Below, piece by piece: positions 49,080-60,840 of a stretch of 64,000 nucleotides of DNA; within the stretch, counting starts at the first letter, position 1; each line of letters opens with the position of its first letter. Under the pieces are notes generated by a model. The model was not told the origin of the DNA, ran no database searches, and worked only from the letters and a program-made list of their open reading frames with translations. Both the position numbers and the translations under genes were made by a program. This DNA comes from Apostichopus japonicus (Eukaryota; Echinodermata; Holothuroidea; Aspidochirotida; Stichopodidae): NCBI RefSeq assembly GCF_037975245.1, contig NC_092568.1, positions 35,688,501-35,752,500 of the forward strand. Reading direction: 5' to 3'.

Positions 49080-51690
49080 CAGCGCAAACTGTTGTCCAAC
49101 ACAGGATCGTACGCCGAGAGAGAAAGAAAAGTACGCGTACATGTGACTGCGTCATGAAATACAATATCAAGCTTACTATCTGATACATGAATGTGGTGCA
49201 CGTACATCATGGTTTCAAATGTGTTTCACTGCGTTTAAAGGTAAATCACCCAATCAGATACATTTGAAAGCATGCAATGTCAATAACGTTATGCATTTTT
49301 TTGGGTGAAACGGGGTGGGGGGGGGGGATAGGTGGGTAGGTGTAGACAATAGCGTGCACAGTATTTCAAAGGTTTTAGTGGGAGGGATTCAAAACTTCCC
49401 CAGACTGATTTAGGTAGAATCTGAACTATTTTGTAGGACCAGAGGTCATTGAAGCTGACTGCTATGAAGGAAGGGGGAGCTGTGCCAACCCCCGAAACAC
49501 ACTAAAATTTGTAAACGACAAATGGTGCATTATGACTCATGTTTAAATTACAAATTAGGATTAAGGTCTATATTAAGTAGATCCTAACACAAGTGCCCCA
49601 GAGTGAGTCATGTATTGCAAGGGTCCGACTGAAATCAATTCCTATGAATCCATCAAATGGTCTACTATAAAGCATATTTAGACTATCATTTAGGTCTTCA
49701 TAAGTAGCTCTAAACGCAAAGTTTTGCTTATAAATATTAAATTCAAAATTTCTCCCAACTGTCTAAAGTATAAGGGGCCTGACCATTACGAGAGGATAAA
49801 TGGTAAATGAAGGATTTTGTAATGGGGGACTGGTCCTCTGGGATCTTTGAAGTAGTCTATTTTGCAGGGGGATTTGGTGTCCCCCTCCCCACCCCCTCAG
49901 ATTAGTTTGTTGTTGAAAATTAGATGTCCAATGGATCATTATGAGGCATATGTAGGGTATAAATCTGGTCTATATAAGTAGCCATAGATGGAAGATTTTG
50001 CTAATAAGTATTTTGCATGAAGTTGCATTTTTTTATTCACGACTGAACCGTTTTGCCCCGACCGAAGTTCGGAGGTGGTTGCCAGCATACCCCCGGCGCC
50101 CCCTCTTTGCGCACGCCACTCGGTAGGGAGGGGGGAGAGGGGTAAGTGATGACATTACATGGGAAATACTGCAGCACCTTTATCGTAGCCACACCTCGTC
50201 GAGAAGGATAGCGCGGGAGGAGAGGGGGTGGGGGAGGGGTGGCCTGATGCGAAGCACTTAATATTACATGTTTTACAACTTACTGGTCATTGTCTCTGAG
50301 AAATCGGTCAGGATCAAACTCCTACGGGTTTTTGAAGAACTTTTTCATTCTTGAAGTGATATAGTGACTCATTTATATAAACACAAAAGAGAAAACAGCA
50401 GACGTTAGATTAGAACTTTTATCGATACCTTTGTACCCACTGGCCCCATTTCACAAAATTATTAATCACTATGGGTAAGCAAGTAAGCAACTGAGCAAAG
50501 TTATATGCTTGAAGGCTACATATACTACTAACTACAAAATCTATGTTAATGTAACAAAGGGGAAACCTTTTTACTTCAACAAATTATATTCGTCAAAATA
50601 TCGTAAAAACATACAGTATTCAGTGGTTGCGGTACTCACGTATGCTTTTATATAAATTCGATATGGACAACTTCGGTGGCGAAATATGCCAATCCGTATT
50701 AACTAATAACCTGATAGTTAACTCTGCTCTATGATGAATAGACAAAGTTCGCAGATAAAACAACTACAACCGTGACTAAAGCCAGTAGTGTTTTTGTGGC
50801 AGCCATATGCATATAAAATAGCTGTAAACCGGGCTAATATTCAACTTTAGTCAGTCTGACTCTGCCAATGCGAAACTGTAGCCGGGAAATATGCCTAGGG
50901 CGTGGAGGATGCGGTTTAAGGAACATATAGTGTATACCCCGCGATCTAGCGATCGTAAAACGGCGATCTGCAAAGATGAGGAATTTTCTGACAGTGTTGG
51001 TAAATGATATAGGAACTTACATCGGGATTTTTTGTGTCCATACTAAGGGTGAGCGAATTTCTTCTTGTGAAATTCTTCTTTTGACTTAACGAATATCAGC
51101 ACACTTTCTTTGCGAGATGGACACCAGTCCATTGTAGAGTACCGATGTAGATGTATAGACTGAAGTAACGTTATATAGCCTGCCTGCACTGTCTGTCGCT
51201 TCGCGATGCCTTGCAATCAGCTTATCATTGTTTATTATTTACCACGTTATGCGATAACGTTCATAGAGTTTAAATATTCATACATAGGCGGGGTTTGCTG
51301 AGATCCTAACGGAAAAAACCTTCGAGAAAAACAACGTTGAAAGTTCTACAATTGCCGACGTTTATTCCACGATTTGAAGTTAGAGTTGAATAAATAAGCT
51401 TGTTATGTATGTCGTTATGGTATCGTGAGGTCAATGAGGTTGAGAAAATCATGGGAAAGAGAAGTTCCCAAAGGGTGGGGTGGGAGGGGGATTGGGAGGG
51501 GATTGTCACTCTTCTGGGCCAGATCCTCGTCACTCCGAAGCCGTCATCTACTCATTTGACCAATTTCATATTTCGGTAAACTATGATATTGTCATTGTTA
51601 CATAAGAAATAACATAAAATAAGCAAAGACTCCAAGAAGAAGGGTCAATAAAACCAGCAGGGTATACATGAATAAGTCCAACGAAAACAT
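49080..51690 (-). pseudogene. Truncated CYP46A1-like pseudogene (exons 1, 11, 12)
   Basis: Three pieces in correct order on the minus strand match the intact gene at 18343-30891. Exon 1 (51598-51690) reads MFSLDLFMYTLLVLLTLLLG and runs into TAA. The exon 11 equivalent (50284-50372, 89 bp as in the intact gene) reads HYITSRMKKFFKNP, a TAG (50322-50324) in place of Leu, then EFDPDRFLRDND before GTAAGT. The exon 12 equivalent (49080-49146, 67 bp) reads YAYFSFSLGVRSCVGQQFAL with the haem Cys. Introns are retained, so it arose by DNA duplication, not retroposition. Exons 2-10 would have to fit in 1.2 kb and are absent; exon 13 was not seen. The acceptor before exon 11 lacks AG. It cannot encode a working enzyme. 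Confidence 0.85.
49310..50275. other. Intron 11 of the P450 pseudogene, with G-runs and simple sequence
   Basis: Between the exon 12 and exon 11 equivalents. It has G-runs near 49316, 50125 and 50225 and no coding signal. Much longer than the 439-bp intron of the intact gene. Confidence 0.4.
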
Positions 51691-51769
51691 GATGAAAACC
51701 TGTAAATGATCAAATTAAAAATTTATTATTAAAATATATAGCCCATATATATGTTGACATGTACATCGG

Positions 51770-51820
51770 TGCTATGGCCGAGTGGATAAAGCGATGGCAT
51801 TTGAAGCAATGAGGCTTAGC
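51770..51820 (+). repeat. tRNA-like 5' half (Ser/Leu type), SINE head or tRNA relic
   Basis: GCTATGGCCGAGTGGATAAA resembles the D-arm and A box of class II tRNAs, but no B box (GGTTCGAATCC) follows within 70 bp. Confidence 0.4.
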
Positions 51821-51829
51821 TATTAGACA

Positions 51830-53040
51830 TATTCAGATAGTGGCGTATCTTGAAAAAGACGCTAAAGGGCCTACAATGTGTGTCGATCGCAAGCACCTTC
51901 AAATTGTATTGTTTTGCTTGCGTCCATTTCTTCAGATTTTCATTACTGCATTGGCAATCTCAAAGGACGTTTTAACAACCATCTTTGCAACTTAGTTATG
52001 CGTTCCTCAGATCCCACATAAAAATAATAGGCTCTTCTACAAGTTTGTCAGGGACAATCCCACCAAGGTGCTCTGTGCTTTGGTTAAGTTACTATAAAAC
52101 AGTGAATTAACATTGACATTTCAGCCTGCACGAGTAGTAGCAGTAATTATTAATAATTTACCCTTGAAGGAGCATATTCCAGATATTTAACTTTGTTGTG
52201 GTTAAATTTAAAACTGAAATTCGCTAAAAGTAGAATAGATTATCTAGAATCATTAGGCTAAAAGCACTTTACTATCATGACTTCAATTATGCCAAAATCA
52301 TCCATTAACGTCAGATAATTCTATATATAACGGATGAATTAGGTAAGGCTATAGTAGCAAGCGGTGAGGAGGGGCTATTATATATATTAATACACTCCGC
52401 CCCCCCCCCACCCCAGCCCAATGTTTAATACCTTCAGAAAAGCGTGTCATGTAGGCCTACATGAGTTCAGCACATTACCATCACTGGCCTTGACCCCAAA
52501 ACACGTCCCTTCCCCGTTCCATCCCCCCCTCCCCCCCCTCCGTTCCACGAACGAAGAAACAACAAGATACACTTGCACAAAAATATGCTATGCCATAGAG
52601 CATATCACTGTCAGTGACACCCTATGTATCTTCTGCCCTGACACTATGGCAGTCACACACACACCGTACAGTTTTGTAGGCTATTCATGCAATTTCACAA
52701 AAGTGTACAAATTTAATTTGCACAAACTATATGAACCGTATTTTGTCCACCGACGGATGAACACCAATAACTTTCTCTATACTTACCTGACTGCGGTAAA
52801 AGGTCCAACCTGTATGAACGAACTGAGCAGAAGGCTAACGTTTTAAGAACAATCATAAAAAAGAACAATTTATTCATGACAGGGCTCTCCTGAGATCATT
52901 GTGAGTGCCGATTATCGAGTCATTTGAAATATCCTTGCAAGCCGTGATATGTTACGTTTTGGTTAGTATCATGACCAAGTTCTGCGGTACAGCTCCCCAA
53001 TATGGTGTGAATCCACTCACTGTTTTCACTGTACGATCAA
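51830..53040. other. Stretch with no recognisable gene
   Basis: C-runs at about 52400 and 52525. The 141-codon + frame at 52421-52846 has no domain and crosses the C-runs. Confidence 0.4.
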
Positions 53041-53190
53041 CGCGAAACGTCACGGGAATCCATAAAGAGAGTCTGTACCATAGAAATTGATAAGGATAAA
53101 ACGCTGACACAGTGTATTGCCGTGTGTTTTAGCAGTGGAGCTGTGAAAATTAGTGAGGGCGCTTTCTGTGTCCGGCAAACACCCAGATCA
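53040..53190 (+). repeat. Dispersed repeat, arm 1 of an inverted pair around the LINE
   Basis: ACCATAGAAATTGATAAGGA then, 80 bp on, GGCGCTTTCTGTGTCCGGCA. The reverse complement of the same two words in the same order is at 59150-59250. Confidence 0.65.
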
Positions 53191-53199
53191 TCTGTACGT

Positions 53200-55728
53200 C
53201 TCCATACATACAATGTGTATTCTACTCTGAAATTGAATTTCATTTTACCCGTATTTTCGAAAGAGTATTTGTACTTTTCATAACAGAGACATGCTCTGAC
53301 GACCAGAGTGGTGAGTACTTTACTTCTAACTTTAAGAACCAATATTGAAAACCTTTCTTTCGCCTGTAATGACTCGAGCAAGTGGAGCGACAATTCGAAG
53401 TTACAATGCAGTAACGTTAGGTGTGGCTCTAACGCAGCAATACCATTGGCATTGTTATACTATGCCTAGTTCCTAAATCCCACAGCCTAGACTACAGTAC
53501 CAGCTCTACTGTAGGCCTAGTTATTATTCAGGTAAACCAACATTAAGCCCATTGCAACTTAAATCTTGGACAATGTCTTATGTGTTGGAAAATGATCTCC
53601 TAATGGTAAAAAGCTTTCTATAATAGAACAATCGTAGGTTGAAAATTTCTCCACAATCTTCATTATCAGGTGATATCTGTGCAGATGGTGTTCAGCAAGT
53701 AACTCTGGAAACAAAATTATTTCTCGGAAGGAGATGACCCACAGTTTGTGTCACAATGAGATTAATCAGTTGTTCTACTTGCTAATTTTGAGATTTTCTG
53801 TTTTTTTTCTTCTCCAGACCCAAGTCAAGGAATTCTGAATTGCATCGGGAACAATTAAATTATGCTACGGTGTAGATTGATATGGACAAACTAGCTATTT
53901 TGAGAATCAAAGATTTAAAGAGCTGGAAGGGATCTGGAGTAAAATAGTAATCCATAAGCAAGTCTTGTTAGAAATGAATTCACTGTGATGTAAGAATGTT
54001 ATTGTATGTTGCTATGGTACCTGAAGTTCCTGAACAACAAATCACCGAATTGGACAACTCTGAAATCACTTGATGATGGCACTTTTAATCCTCTTCTTTC
54101 CTTGCATCTTAGCAACAGTGAATACCTTTGCACATTCACAGCATATTATGGATGGCCTTTAGCACTGTCAGATTTAGATTCAAATAATGATTCTGTAAAT
54201 TTTAAAAATGACATGGTGGTACCCAATTTTATCATTATTAAGATATGGGAATAATTTTCTTCTGTTCAACATCTGTGAGAATATTAACATAGGAATCGAA
54301 CCTTCTTCCAAGAATATCCGTGATAACATGGGCAGATACAGAGGATGGGTTTCAATCCCCCCCCCCTCCCCTTTGAGTCTGTTCTGTTCAAACAATGCTA
54401 TCTTGTATGTCTATCTCCTGTTATCACATGTATATTAAACACCCCTAGTGAGACAATCAGTCCTGTATATTACCTCCTATCACTGGTAAGATAACAGTTA
54501 GTCATAGAAAGGATCAGAGGTTATGACTACTTAGAGAGCTGTTTGTTTCTGTGGTCACTCACATCCTGGTAGCAGTAGAGAGAAGAAGTCTAATAGATTT
54601 GAAAACAGTGTAGTCTTGTGTGCTGACTTATTTTTCAATATCCTTGGAACATTATACACCCGGCTCTTGTTTTATGCAACTTTAAATGTCTGGAAAATGT
54701 TATTTCTGCTATCTGAGAGGCTCGTTGCAAACAATTTTTCTTTCTTGTATAATTTAAGTGCTCCACTTGGATAATGTCATAGTTGTCCCTGGAAATGCTG
54801 TGGAAAAACAACCCACCTCCCGTTCCAACACATACCTACTTTTGTGTAATTCTTCCATATTAGTTTGTACATGCAGTTTTCAGTTTCATGTTAATGTTGC
54901 AAAGTCGATAGTAGTTTACGCAGGATAACATATCCCACCTTATCAAGTGAGAGTACAAATAGTTTGATGGATGTCTACATTTAGTCACAGTCATCAAAGG
55001 ACTGAGATGTCGTGTTAACGTTTTACCAACAAAGCTTTATCCATGCACGGTAAGTGAATATCATTAGGCCTTAAAGTCATAGTTGAGTAAATTTGGGTAA
55101 AATAGCCCATAAAATGTACTGTCAATAACAACATGCAGTACCTGGCTAGGATGAGCAGGCAATTGGCCTACCTCAAAACTCAGATATATGGCTATAGACT
55201 ATACTACTTATGCCATTTTGCCACAATTTACAGTGATGGGAATACGTTGCAAATGCAGAATGCATTTGAATATTGGTACAATAGACTGAAATATTCTAGG
55301 CTAAGGTTATGACCTAGGCTAACCTAAGTTACACCAGGGCAAGGCTACGTACATAGGCCTAGCCTAAGTTAGGCTAGCCTTTGTCCCTATTATTGAAGTG
55401 TTAGTGATAGGCTAAGCCCAGGACATAACAGTCATCCTATGTTATTCTGGCTTGTGGATCTATCGTTAGGGATACAGTTTTAAAATAAAATGAGGTTGAG
55501 ATCATTTCTGTTATTAGGTTTTTGTCATATCGCATCCTAAGGGACAGCCGGTATAGGGGTCTAGACTTACCATATTCCGGGTCCCGTAAATAACAATACA
55601 ACAAATTAGCAGACGACACTAGTAAATTATTTAAGATTCCTATATGTAATTGCTTCTTCTATCGCTTCCTAAGAATTACTAAGTGAAACTAAACTCCATT
55701 GCGACATTTTCGACGATTTTGCAACCAA
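53200..55728. other. Stretch upstream of the LINE ORF, no host gene seen
   Basis: TAGGCCTA-type words are dense at 53460-53520 and 55300-55420. The last part (from perhaps 55600) is likely LINE 5' UTR, but I cannot place the 5' end. Confidence 0.35.
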
Positions 55729-58700
55729 ATGCCGCACGCGATATCACCTGATATAGATATCGACCTGATGTGTGGCGCTGCTCGCGTGGCGACACAGCTT
55801 GCAGTTTCCTCTCGAATTCCATGTTTCATCGTTCTATTGTCGCTGTTTTATCCACCGAATGCTGTCAATATGTGCTCTAAGTGGATGTTTATCGTTTTGT
55901 TGGTTGTGTTTGTGACTGTTTGTATCGTTTCCCACGGAAATGGCGAGGTTTTTCATAATGGCCACCGGACAGTCTTCTATTACACTCCATCGGAACTTCG
56001 CGCAATCGGTACTAGATGTGCAGTCGGTACAGGACTACCAGATATGCGATTACCAAAAGAGATGAGGCGACGAAAGCGTGGGAAAGCAGGGGGTGTCAAA
56101 CGAAGGAATAGTCAGTGTAAGAACCGGCCGTATTTACCCTCAATCATAATGGGAAATGTTCAATCTCTCAGCAACAAGATGGATGAACTTTGTGCGAGTG
56201 TGAGATATTTGTCGGACTTCAGGAATACTTGTATTGTGTCGTTAACAGAGACATGGTTGACAGGTAACCATAGTGACGATCATGTTAACATCGACGGATT
56301 CCAACTGGTACGTGGTGACAGGGATTTGGAAGCGGCTGGTAAATGCAGTGGGGGAGGTGTGTGTGTTTACGTCAACCAGAAGTGGTGTCACCCAAATAAT
56401 GTGTACAGAAAGGACTATGTTTGCACCCCCCACCTGGAAATGTTAACTGTTTCTGTACGGCCATTTTATCTACCGCGGGAGTTCTCACACGTTTTAGTCT
56501 GTACTGTTTACATACCGGACAAGTCCGTTGCCAAGGCGGGTAGTGCTGAGTTGATTAAGGCCATTCAAGATTTGGAAGCTAAAGCCCCTGATGCCCTTGT
56601 TGTGGTAAATGGAGATTTCAACCATGGATCAATGAAACACCCGGGATTACGGTTTTATCAACACGTCAATTGTCCAACACGGGGGGAATCGACTCTGGAC
56701 CTTTGTTACACCAACGTCAAAGACGCTTATGTATCATCCCAGTTGACTAAGCTTGGTGAAGCCGACCATGACCTCGTTCTCCTGTTACCAAAGTACAGGC
56801 CTGTCGTCCAGCGTGAAAAGCCGCGGGTAATTACAATCAAACAATGGTCGGATGATGCCCTGGATCAACTCCAAGACTGTTTTGATCGCACGGACTGGGA
56901 AATGTTTGTTGACACTGCCGATGATATTCACGAATTAACGGACACCGTCAGCTCCTATATCAAATTTTGTGAGGACGCCATCATTCCCACGAAGAAAGTC
57001 AAATGTTACCCCAATAACAAGCCATGGATTACTAAAAGGGTGAAACAGTTGATCAATAAGAAGAAACTGATATTCAGAACGGGTTCTAAAAATGACTTGA
57101 AGCTAATTCAGAAGGAGATTAACTCTGTAATCAAACAAGAGAAAGATGCTTATAGACGGAAAATCGAAAATAATTTCACAACAAACAACATTAGGGATGT
57201 GTGGACCGGCATGCGTTTGATGAGCGGTTATACTAACGGTAGCTCGAAGCATTGCTCATTACCAGAATACTCCCAAACCTACGCCAATCAACTGAACTCA
57301 TTTTATAACCGGTTCGATTGCCACGATTTCACGGATGAAATCGAACGTATTCTCAGAGTAACTTCCGGGGAGTCCGCGCCTTTCCTAACCATAACAGAGG
57401 ATGATGTACTTAGAGATTTCTCGCGGCTGAACGCATCAAAATCAGCTGGACCGGACAAACTCTCACCGCGAGTTTTGAAACTATGTAACCATCAATTGTC
57501 ATATATCTTCACCCACATTTTCAACTTGTGCTTTAGGACCCAGTGCATCCCTCGCCTATGGAAACAATCCTGTATTATTCCGGTGCCCAAAAAGTCAACT
57601 ATCACCAGCATGAATGATCTTCGTCCGGTGGCGCTCACTTCCGTAGCCATGAAATCATGTGAAAGATTTATATTGCAGTATATCAAAAGGCTAACTGTAA
57701 ACCTAATGGATGATCACCAGTTCGCATATAGGAAGGGACGCAACACTGACGATGCACTCCTGTTCACATTGGACACATTATACTCCCATCTCGAAGACTC
57801 TAAATCTGGTAAAGTCTCCGCTCGCATCATGTTCTTTGATTTTTCATCTGCTTTTAATACGATGCAACCTCATATTTTAGCTAACGTTTTACTTGGATCT
57901 GATGATGTGCCACATGCTTTGGTTCGATGGGTATTGGACTATCTCACTAACCGCTCACAATTTGTACGTATCGGTCGTGATGTTGTATCTGACATTATGG
58001 AATGTAGCACTGGAGCACCACAGGGCACTGTGTTAGCACCATTCCTATTCACTCTGTATACCTCCGGAATACGCTCCACTGACCTCAGCTGTCCGCTCAT
58101 CAAGTTCGCGGATGACACTGCTCTCGTTGGCCGGATTAAAAATGACGATGACCGGATCTACCGTGAACAAATTGCCAATTTTGTTGCTGAATGCGACAGG
58201 AATTATCTCCATCTTAACGTCAGCAAGACGAAGGAACTCATTATAGACTTCCGGAGAGCGAACAAGATAGTGCCCGAACCTGTGGTCATTGACAGTAAGA
58301 CAGTGGATAGGGTAACTGAGTACAAATATTTGGGTGTAGTTATGGATGATCAGCTAAAGTGGGATGCACATGTTGAGTATGTTGCCAAACGTTTGAAACC
58401 ACGAATGTATTGCTTGAGGAAATTAGTCTCTTTTGACGTGAACCAGAACATTTTATCCATTTTTTACAACTCTATTATTAGTAGTGTTTGGTCATACTGC
58501 ATAACTTCCTGGGTTGGTAACATAAATAAGACATCCAAGAAAGTGTTAGATGATACTGTTATACGGGCAGGTAGGGCTGTTGGGAAACGCTTGCCAATGG
58601 TTGACGAGGTCTTTGATAGTCGGGTTGATGATAAGCTTCATTCAGTTCTCAAGGATATCGATCACCCTCTCCACGCTCCTTTAAATAATTGTATTATCCC

Positions 58701-58803
58701 TCGTAGTGGGAGGATGAGACCTCCGAAGGCTCATACTAATCGTTACCCCTCATCTTTCATGGGACAAGCTGTTAGAATTTTTAATGCATCTTTTAATCGC
58801 TAA
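55729..58803 (+). CDS. LINE ORF: endonuclease and reverse transcriptase, apparently intact
   Basis: An uninterrupted 1024-codon frame from ATG 55729 (an in-frame TTG at 55699 is also open). Residues 1-142 have a hydrophobic stretch and basic KEMRRRKRGK. The apurinic-type endonuclease follows: GNVQSLSNKMDEL (about 143), LTETWL, VCTVYIPD, NGDFNH (about 294), LCYTNV, ADHDLV. Then comes the reverse transcriptase: NASKSAGPDKLSPRVL, LRPVALTSVAMKSCERF, DDHQFAYRKGRNTDDAL, FFDFSSAFNTM, GAPQGTVLAPFLF, KFADDTALV (catalytic FADD about 793) and YKYLGVVMDDQLKW. It is a non-LTR retrotransposon of the jockey supergroup, near L2/CR1/Rex1; the clade is not settled. All catalytic boxes are present, so this copy may be young. 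No ORF1 was recognised. Confidence 0.93.
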   Translation: MPHAISPDIDIDLMCGAARVATQLAVSSRIPCFIVLLSLFYPPNAVNMCSKWMFIVLLVVFVTVCIVSHGNGEVFHNGHRTVFYYTPSELRAIGTRCAVGTGLPDMRLPKEMRRRKRGKAGGVKRRNSQCKNRPYLPSIIMGNVQSLSNKMDELCASVRYLSDFRNTCIVSLTETWLTGNHSDDHVNIDGFQLVRGDRDLEAAGKCSGGGVCVYVNQKWCHPNNVYRKDYVCTPHLEMLTVSVRPFYLPREFSHVLVCTVYIPDKSVAKAGSAELIKAIQDLEAKAPDALVVVNGDFNHGSMKHPGLRFYQHVNCPTRGESTLDLCYTNVKDAYVSSQLTKLGEADHDLVLLLPKYRPVVQREKPRVITIKQWSDDALDQLQDCFDRTDWEMFVDTADDIHELTDTVSSYIKFCEDAIIPTKKVKCYPNNKPWITKRVKQLINKKKLIFRTGSKNDLKLIQKEINSVIKQEKDAYRRKIENNFTTNNIRDVWTGMRLMSGYTNGSSKHCSLPEYSQTYANQLNSFYNRFDCHDFTDEIERILRVTSGESAPFLTITEDDVLRDFSRLNASKSAGPDKLSPRVLKLCNHQLSYIFTHIFNLCFRTQCIPRLWKQSCIIPVPKKSTITSMNDLRPVALTSVAMKSCERFILQYIKRLTVNLMDDHQFAYRKGRNTDDALLFTLDTLYSHLEDSKSGKVSARIMFFDFSSAFNTMQPHILANVLLGSDDVPHALVRWVLDYLTNRSQFVRIGRDVVSDIMECSTGAPQGTVLAPFLFTLYTSGIRSTDLSCPLIKFADDTALVGRIKNDDDRIYREQIANFVAECDRNYLHLNVSKTKELIIDFRRANKIVPEPVVIDSKTVDRVTEYKYLGVVMDDQLKWDAHVEYVAKRLKPRMYCLRKLVSFDVNQNILSIFYNSIISSVWSYCITSWVGNINKTSKKVLDDTVIRAGRAVGKRLPMVDEVFDSRVDDKLHSVLKDIDHPLHAPLNNCIIPRSGRMRPPKAHTNRYPSSFMGQAVRIFNASFNR

Positions 58804-59070
58804 TCTCTTGCCTTTGTCTTTCCTTCTTTCATTGGGTTCTTATCATATTTACCGTTTGTGATTTGTTTATACTTTTTATTCCTTGCCATTCTGTGAGCTT
58901 CGGCCCATCTGTTCCCGTTCCTTGTTATTAGCATTTCGTATGCTTTTATTGTCCTACTGTTTGTTCTCTTATTGTTGTATAGTATCGTTTTTATATCTTA
59001 CTGTTTTATCTGCAAGCATGTAATTTCCCTATCGGATGCAATAAAGTTTATCTTATCTTATCTTATCTTA
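58804..59070 (+). mobile_element. LINE 3' UTR with (TTATC)n tail
   Basis: Pyrimidine-rich, with AATAAA at 59040-59045 followed by TTATC repeated about four times and then unrelated sequence. A short tandem tail instead of poly(A) is typical of L2/CR1-like LINEs and marks the 3' end. Confidence 0.75.
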
Positions 59071-59149
59071 CCATTTTGAGTAATTTAAGTCAACTTTATC
59101 ACTTTAGTTTAGTCAAACACGTAGTGATTGTATTACGCGCCGGTACTTT

Positions 59150-59250
59150 CTTGCCGTACACAGAAAGCGCCACCACTTGATGAGTGGCTTCAGTATATGT
59201 CGCATGACGTCATTCTATCCTAATCAATTTCTATGGTCTGTACACAGTTG
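59150..59250 (-). repeat. Dispersed repeat, arm 2 of the inverted pair
   Basis: GCCGTACACAGAAAGCGCC and CCTAATCAATTTCTATGGT are the reverse complement of words at 53060-53180. A TGACGTCA palindrome lies between them at about 59206. Confidence 0.65.
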
Positions 59251-60054
59251 AATCCGAACAGGGAGCTTGTTGTTTAGCAAAACAAGACCCTGGTTATTCG
59301 GGAACTACGGAAAGTCGAAAGGACATCGCATCAACGAATTGGGGAAATGTGAGACAAAAAGACAATATGCGAAAGTCCCTTTTGACGATCTTATTACCAT
59401 ATCTATGTAGAACGGTGCGATGATAGCAACAATTACCGATTTTAACAACGATCTTGCCAAAATCGTCAAACAGCGCAATATTACCACCGAAATACAGCAA
59501 TGTTGGGGTTCTTGGTGCCCGGGACTCTCAGTTCCCCCTCCTACCCAAAGAAAAAAAAAAGAAAGAAAGAAAGAACCACCCATTTATATGTTTATAGGCC
59601 TATATATAGTAGAATTTGAATTGAAAGTAATGCAAATACTTTGCCCTAGAGTACATTACTAACTTACAATTGTTGACCAAGTTCTAAAGTAAATCTGAAA
59701 TGTATGATTGCATCATTCAATTCAATAGTTTTTAGATGAAACAGACCAAAGAAGTCCACCACATAGAAAAAAATATAACTAATGAAAAAGTTCGTAACTC
59801 GGCGAAGTTAGAATTACAAAGACATGCAGTTTCAAAATACGCAAAACGTACCATAGTTTGGACGTTTCCCTCCACTGGTTACGTCACTTCTTCGCCAACC
59901 GGAGGCGAATCAAAGATGTTATACAAAGTAGGATGCTACACTGATAAGGGCACTGAAACCAACTTCCAACGTTATTGTTTGGTAGTCTGTTCCTCTTCCG
60001 GAACATTTAGACGTCGAATTGTGCATTTTGAGACTATAAATTAGGTCTATATAT

Positions 60055-60150
60055 ATATATAAAGCGGAAGGCCCGGGCTCGAATCCCGGTGGAGGCTGGA
60101 ATTTTCTTCACTGTTCTTGATTTTCCAACTCATTACGATTTCAATTATAT
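60055..60150 (+). mobile_element. SINE tail with B box
   Basis: GGCTCGAATCCCGGTGGAGG (B box) then GATTTTCCAACTCATTACGA TTTCAATTA, the same tail as the SINE at 26133-26345. The A-box part is missing and is replaced by a TA run. Confidence 0.6.
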
Positions 60151-60316
60151 ATATATCTTCATTTGCTTTGTCGTTTACCTCCATTTCATTAACATAAAGT
60201 CTGCTCTGTTCTTTCGAGATCCGGCTTTAGGAATGATTTCGAGTTGGTTAGCATCATGCTTGATCTCTAAAGTAAGGCAAAAATATGTCACCAAAACAGA
60301 AATTGTATTGTTCGAC

Positions 60317-60404
60317 GCAAGTGACAAACGCCTACAGTGAAATTACGACCTTCCGTACCGGTTTCGAACCTCTGGACATACAATCAGCGTCCATAGCCTA
60401 GTGG

Positions 60405-60485
<81 letters not shown>
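60317..60485 (+). mobile_element. SINE head running into a (TA)n array
   Basis: GTGACAAACGCCTACAGTGA, GGTTTCGAACCTCTGGACAT and CATAGCCTAGTGGTTA match the SINE head at 26 kb. From 60406 it turns into (TA)n with two TATTGTATA interruptions, so the B-box part is absent. Confidence 0.6.
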
Positions 60486-60486
<1 letters not shown>

Positions 60487-60840
60487 ATGTATATGTTGAG
60501 ACTAGTGGAACACTAGTAGTTGTAACTCAGAGTTGATATATATAATTAAAATCGTAGTGAGTTGGAAAATCCAACTATGGTTATACTTACTAAGGCTATA
60601 TATTAGATACCTAACGTTAGGCAGATACGTGCCTGTAACTTGACCACATATTTTTCTTAGGTTGAAAGATTTCGTATGTTCTGCATCGAGTTTACAGAGA
60701 TTTCCATCATTTCTGCTTTCATTTCGTTCGTATAACCTAGCCCGTAGCTATACACTAGTAGCTGTTCGCTAATAGCTGTACACTAATTACTGTATTGCAT
60801 TCCCTACATTAGAGCGTAGACAACGTTTGTATAGCTACGT

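Noticed and set aside
52421-52846. 141-codon + ORF
   Set aside because: It crosses long C-runs, has no recognisable domain and lacks splice or promoter context.
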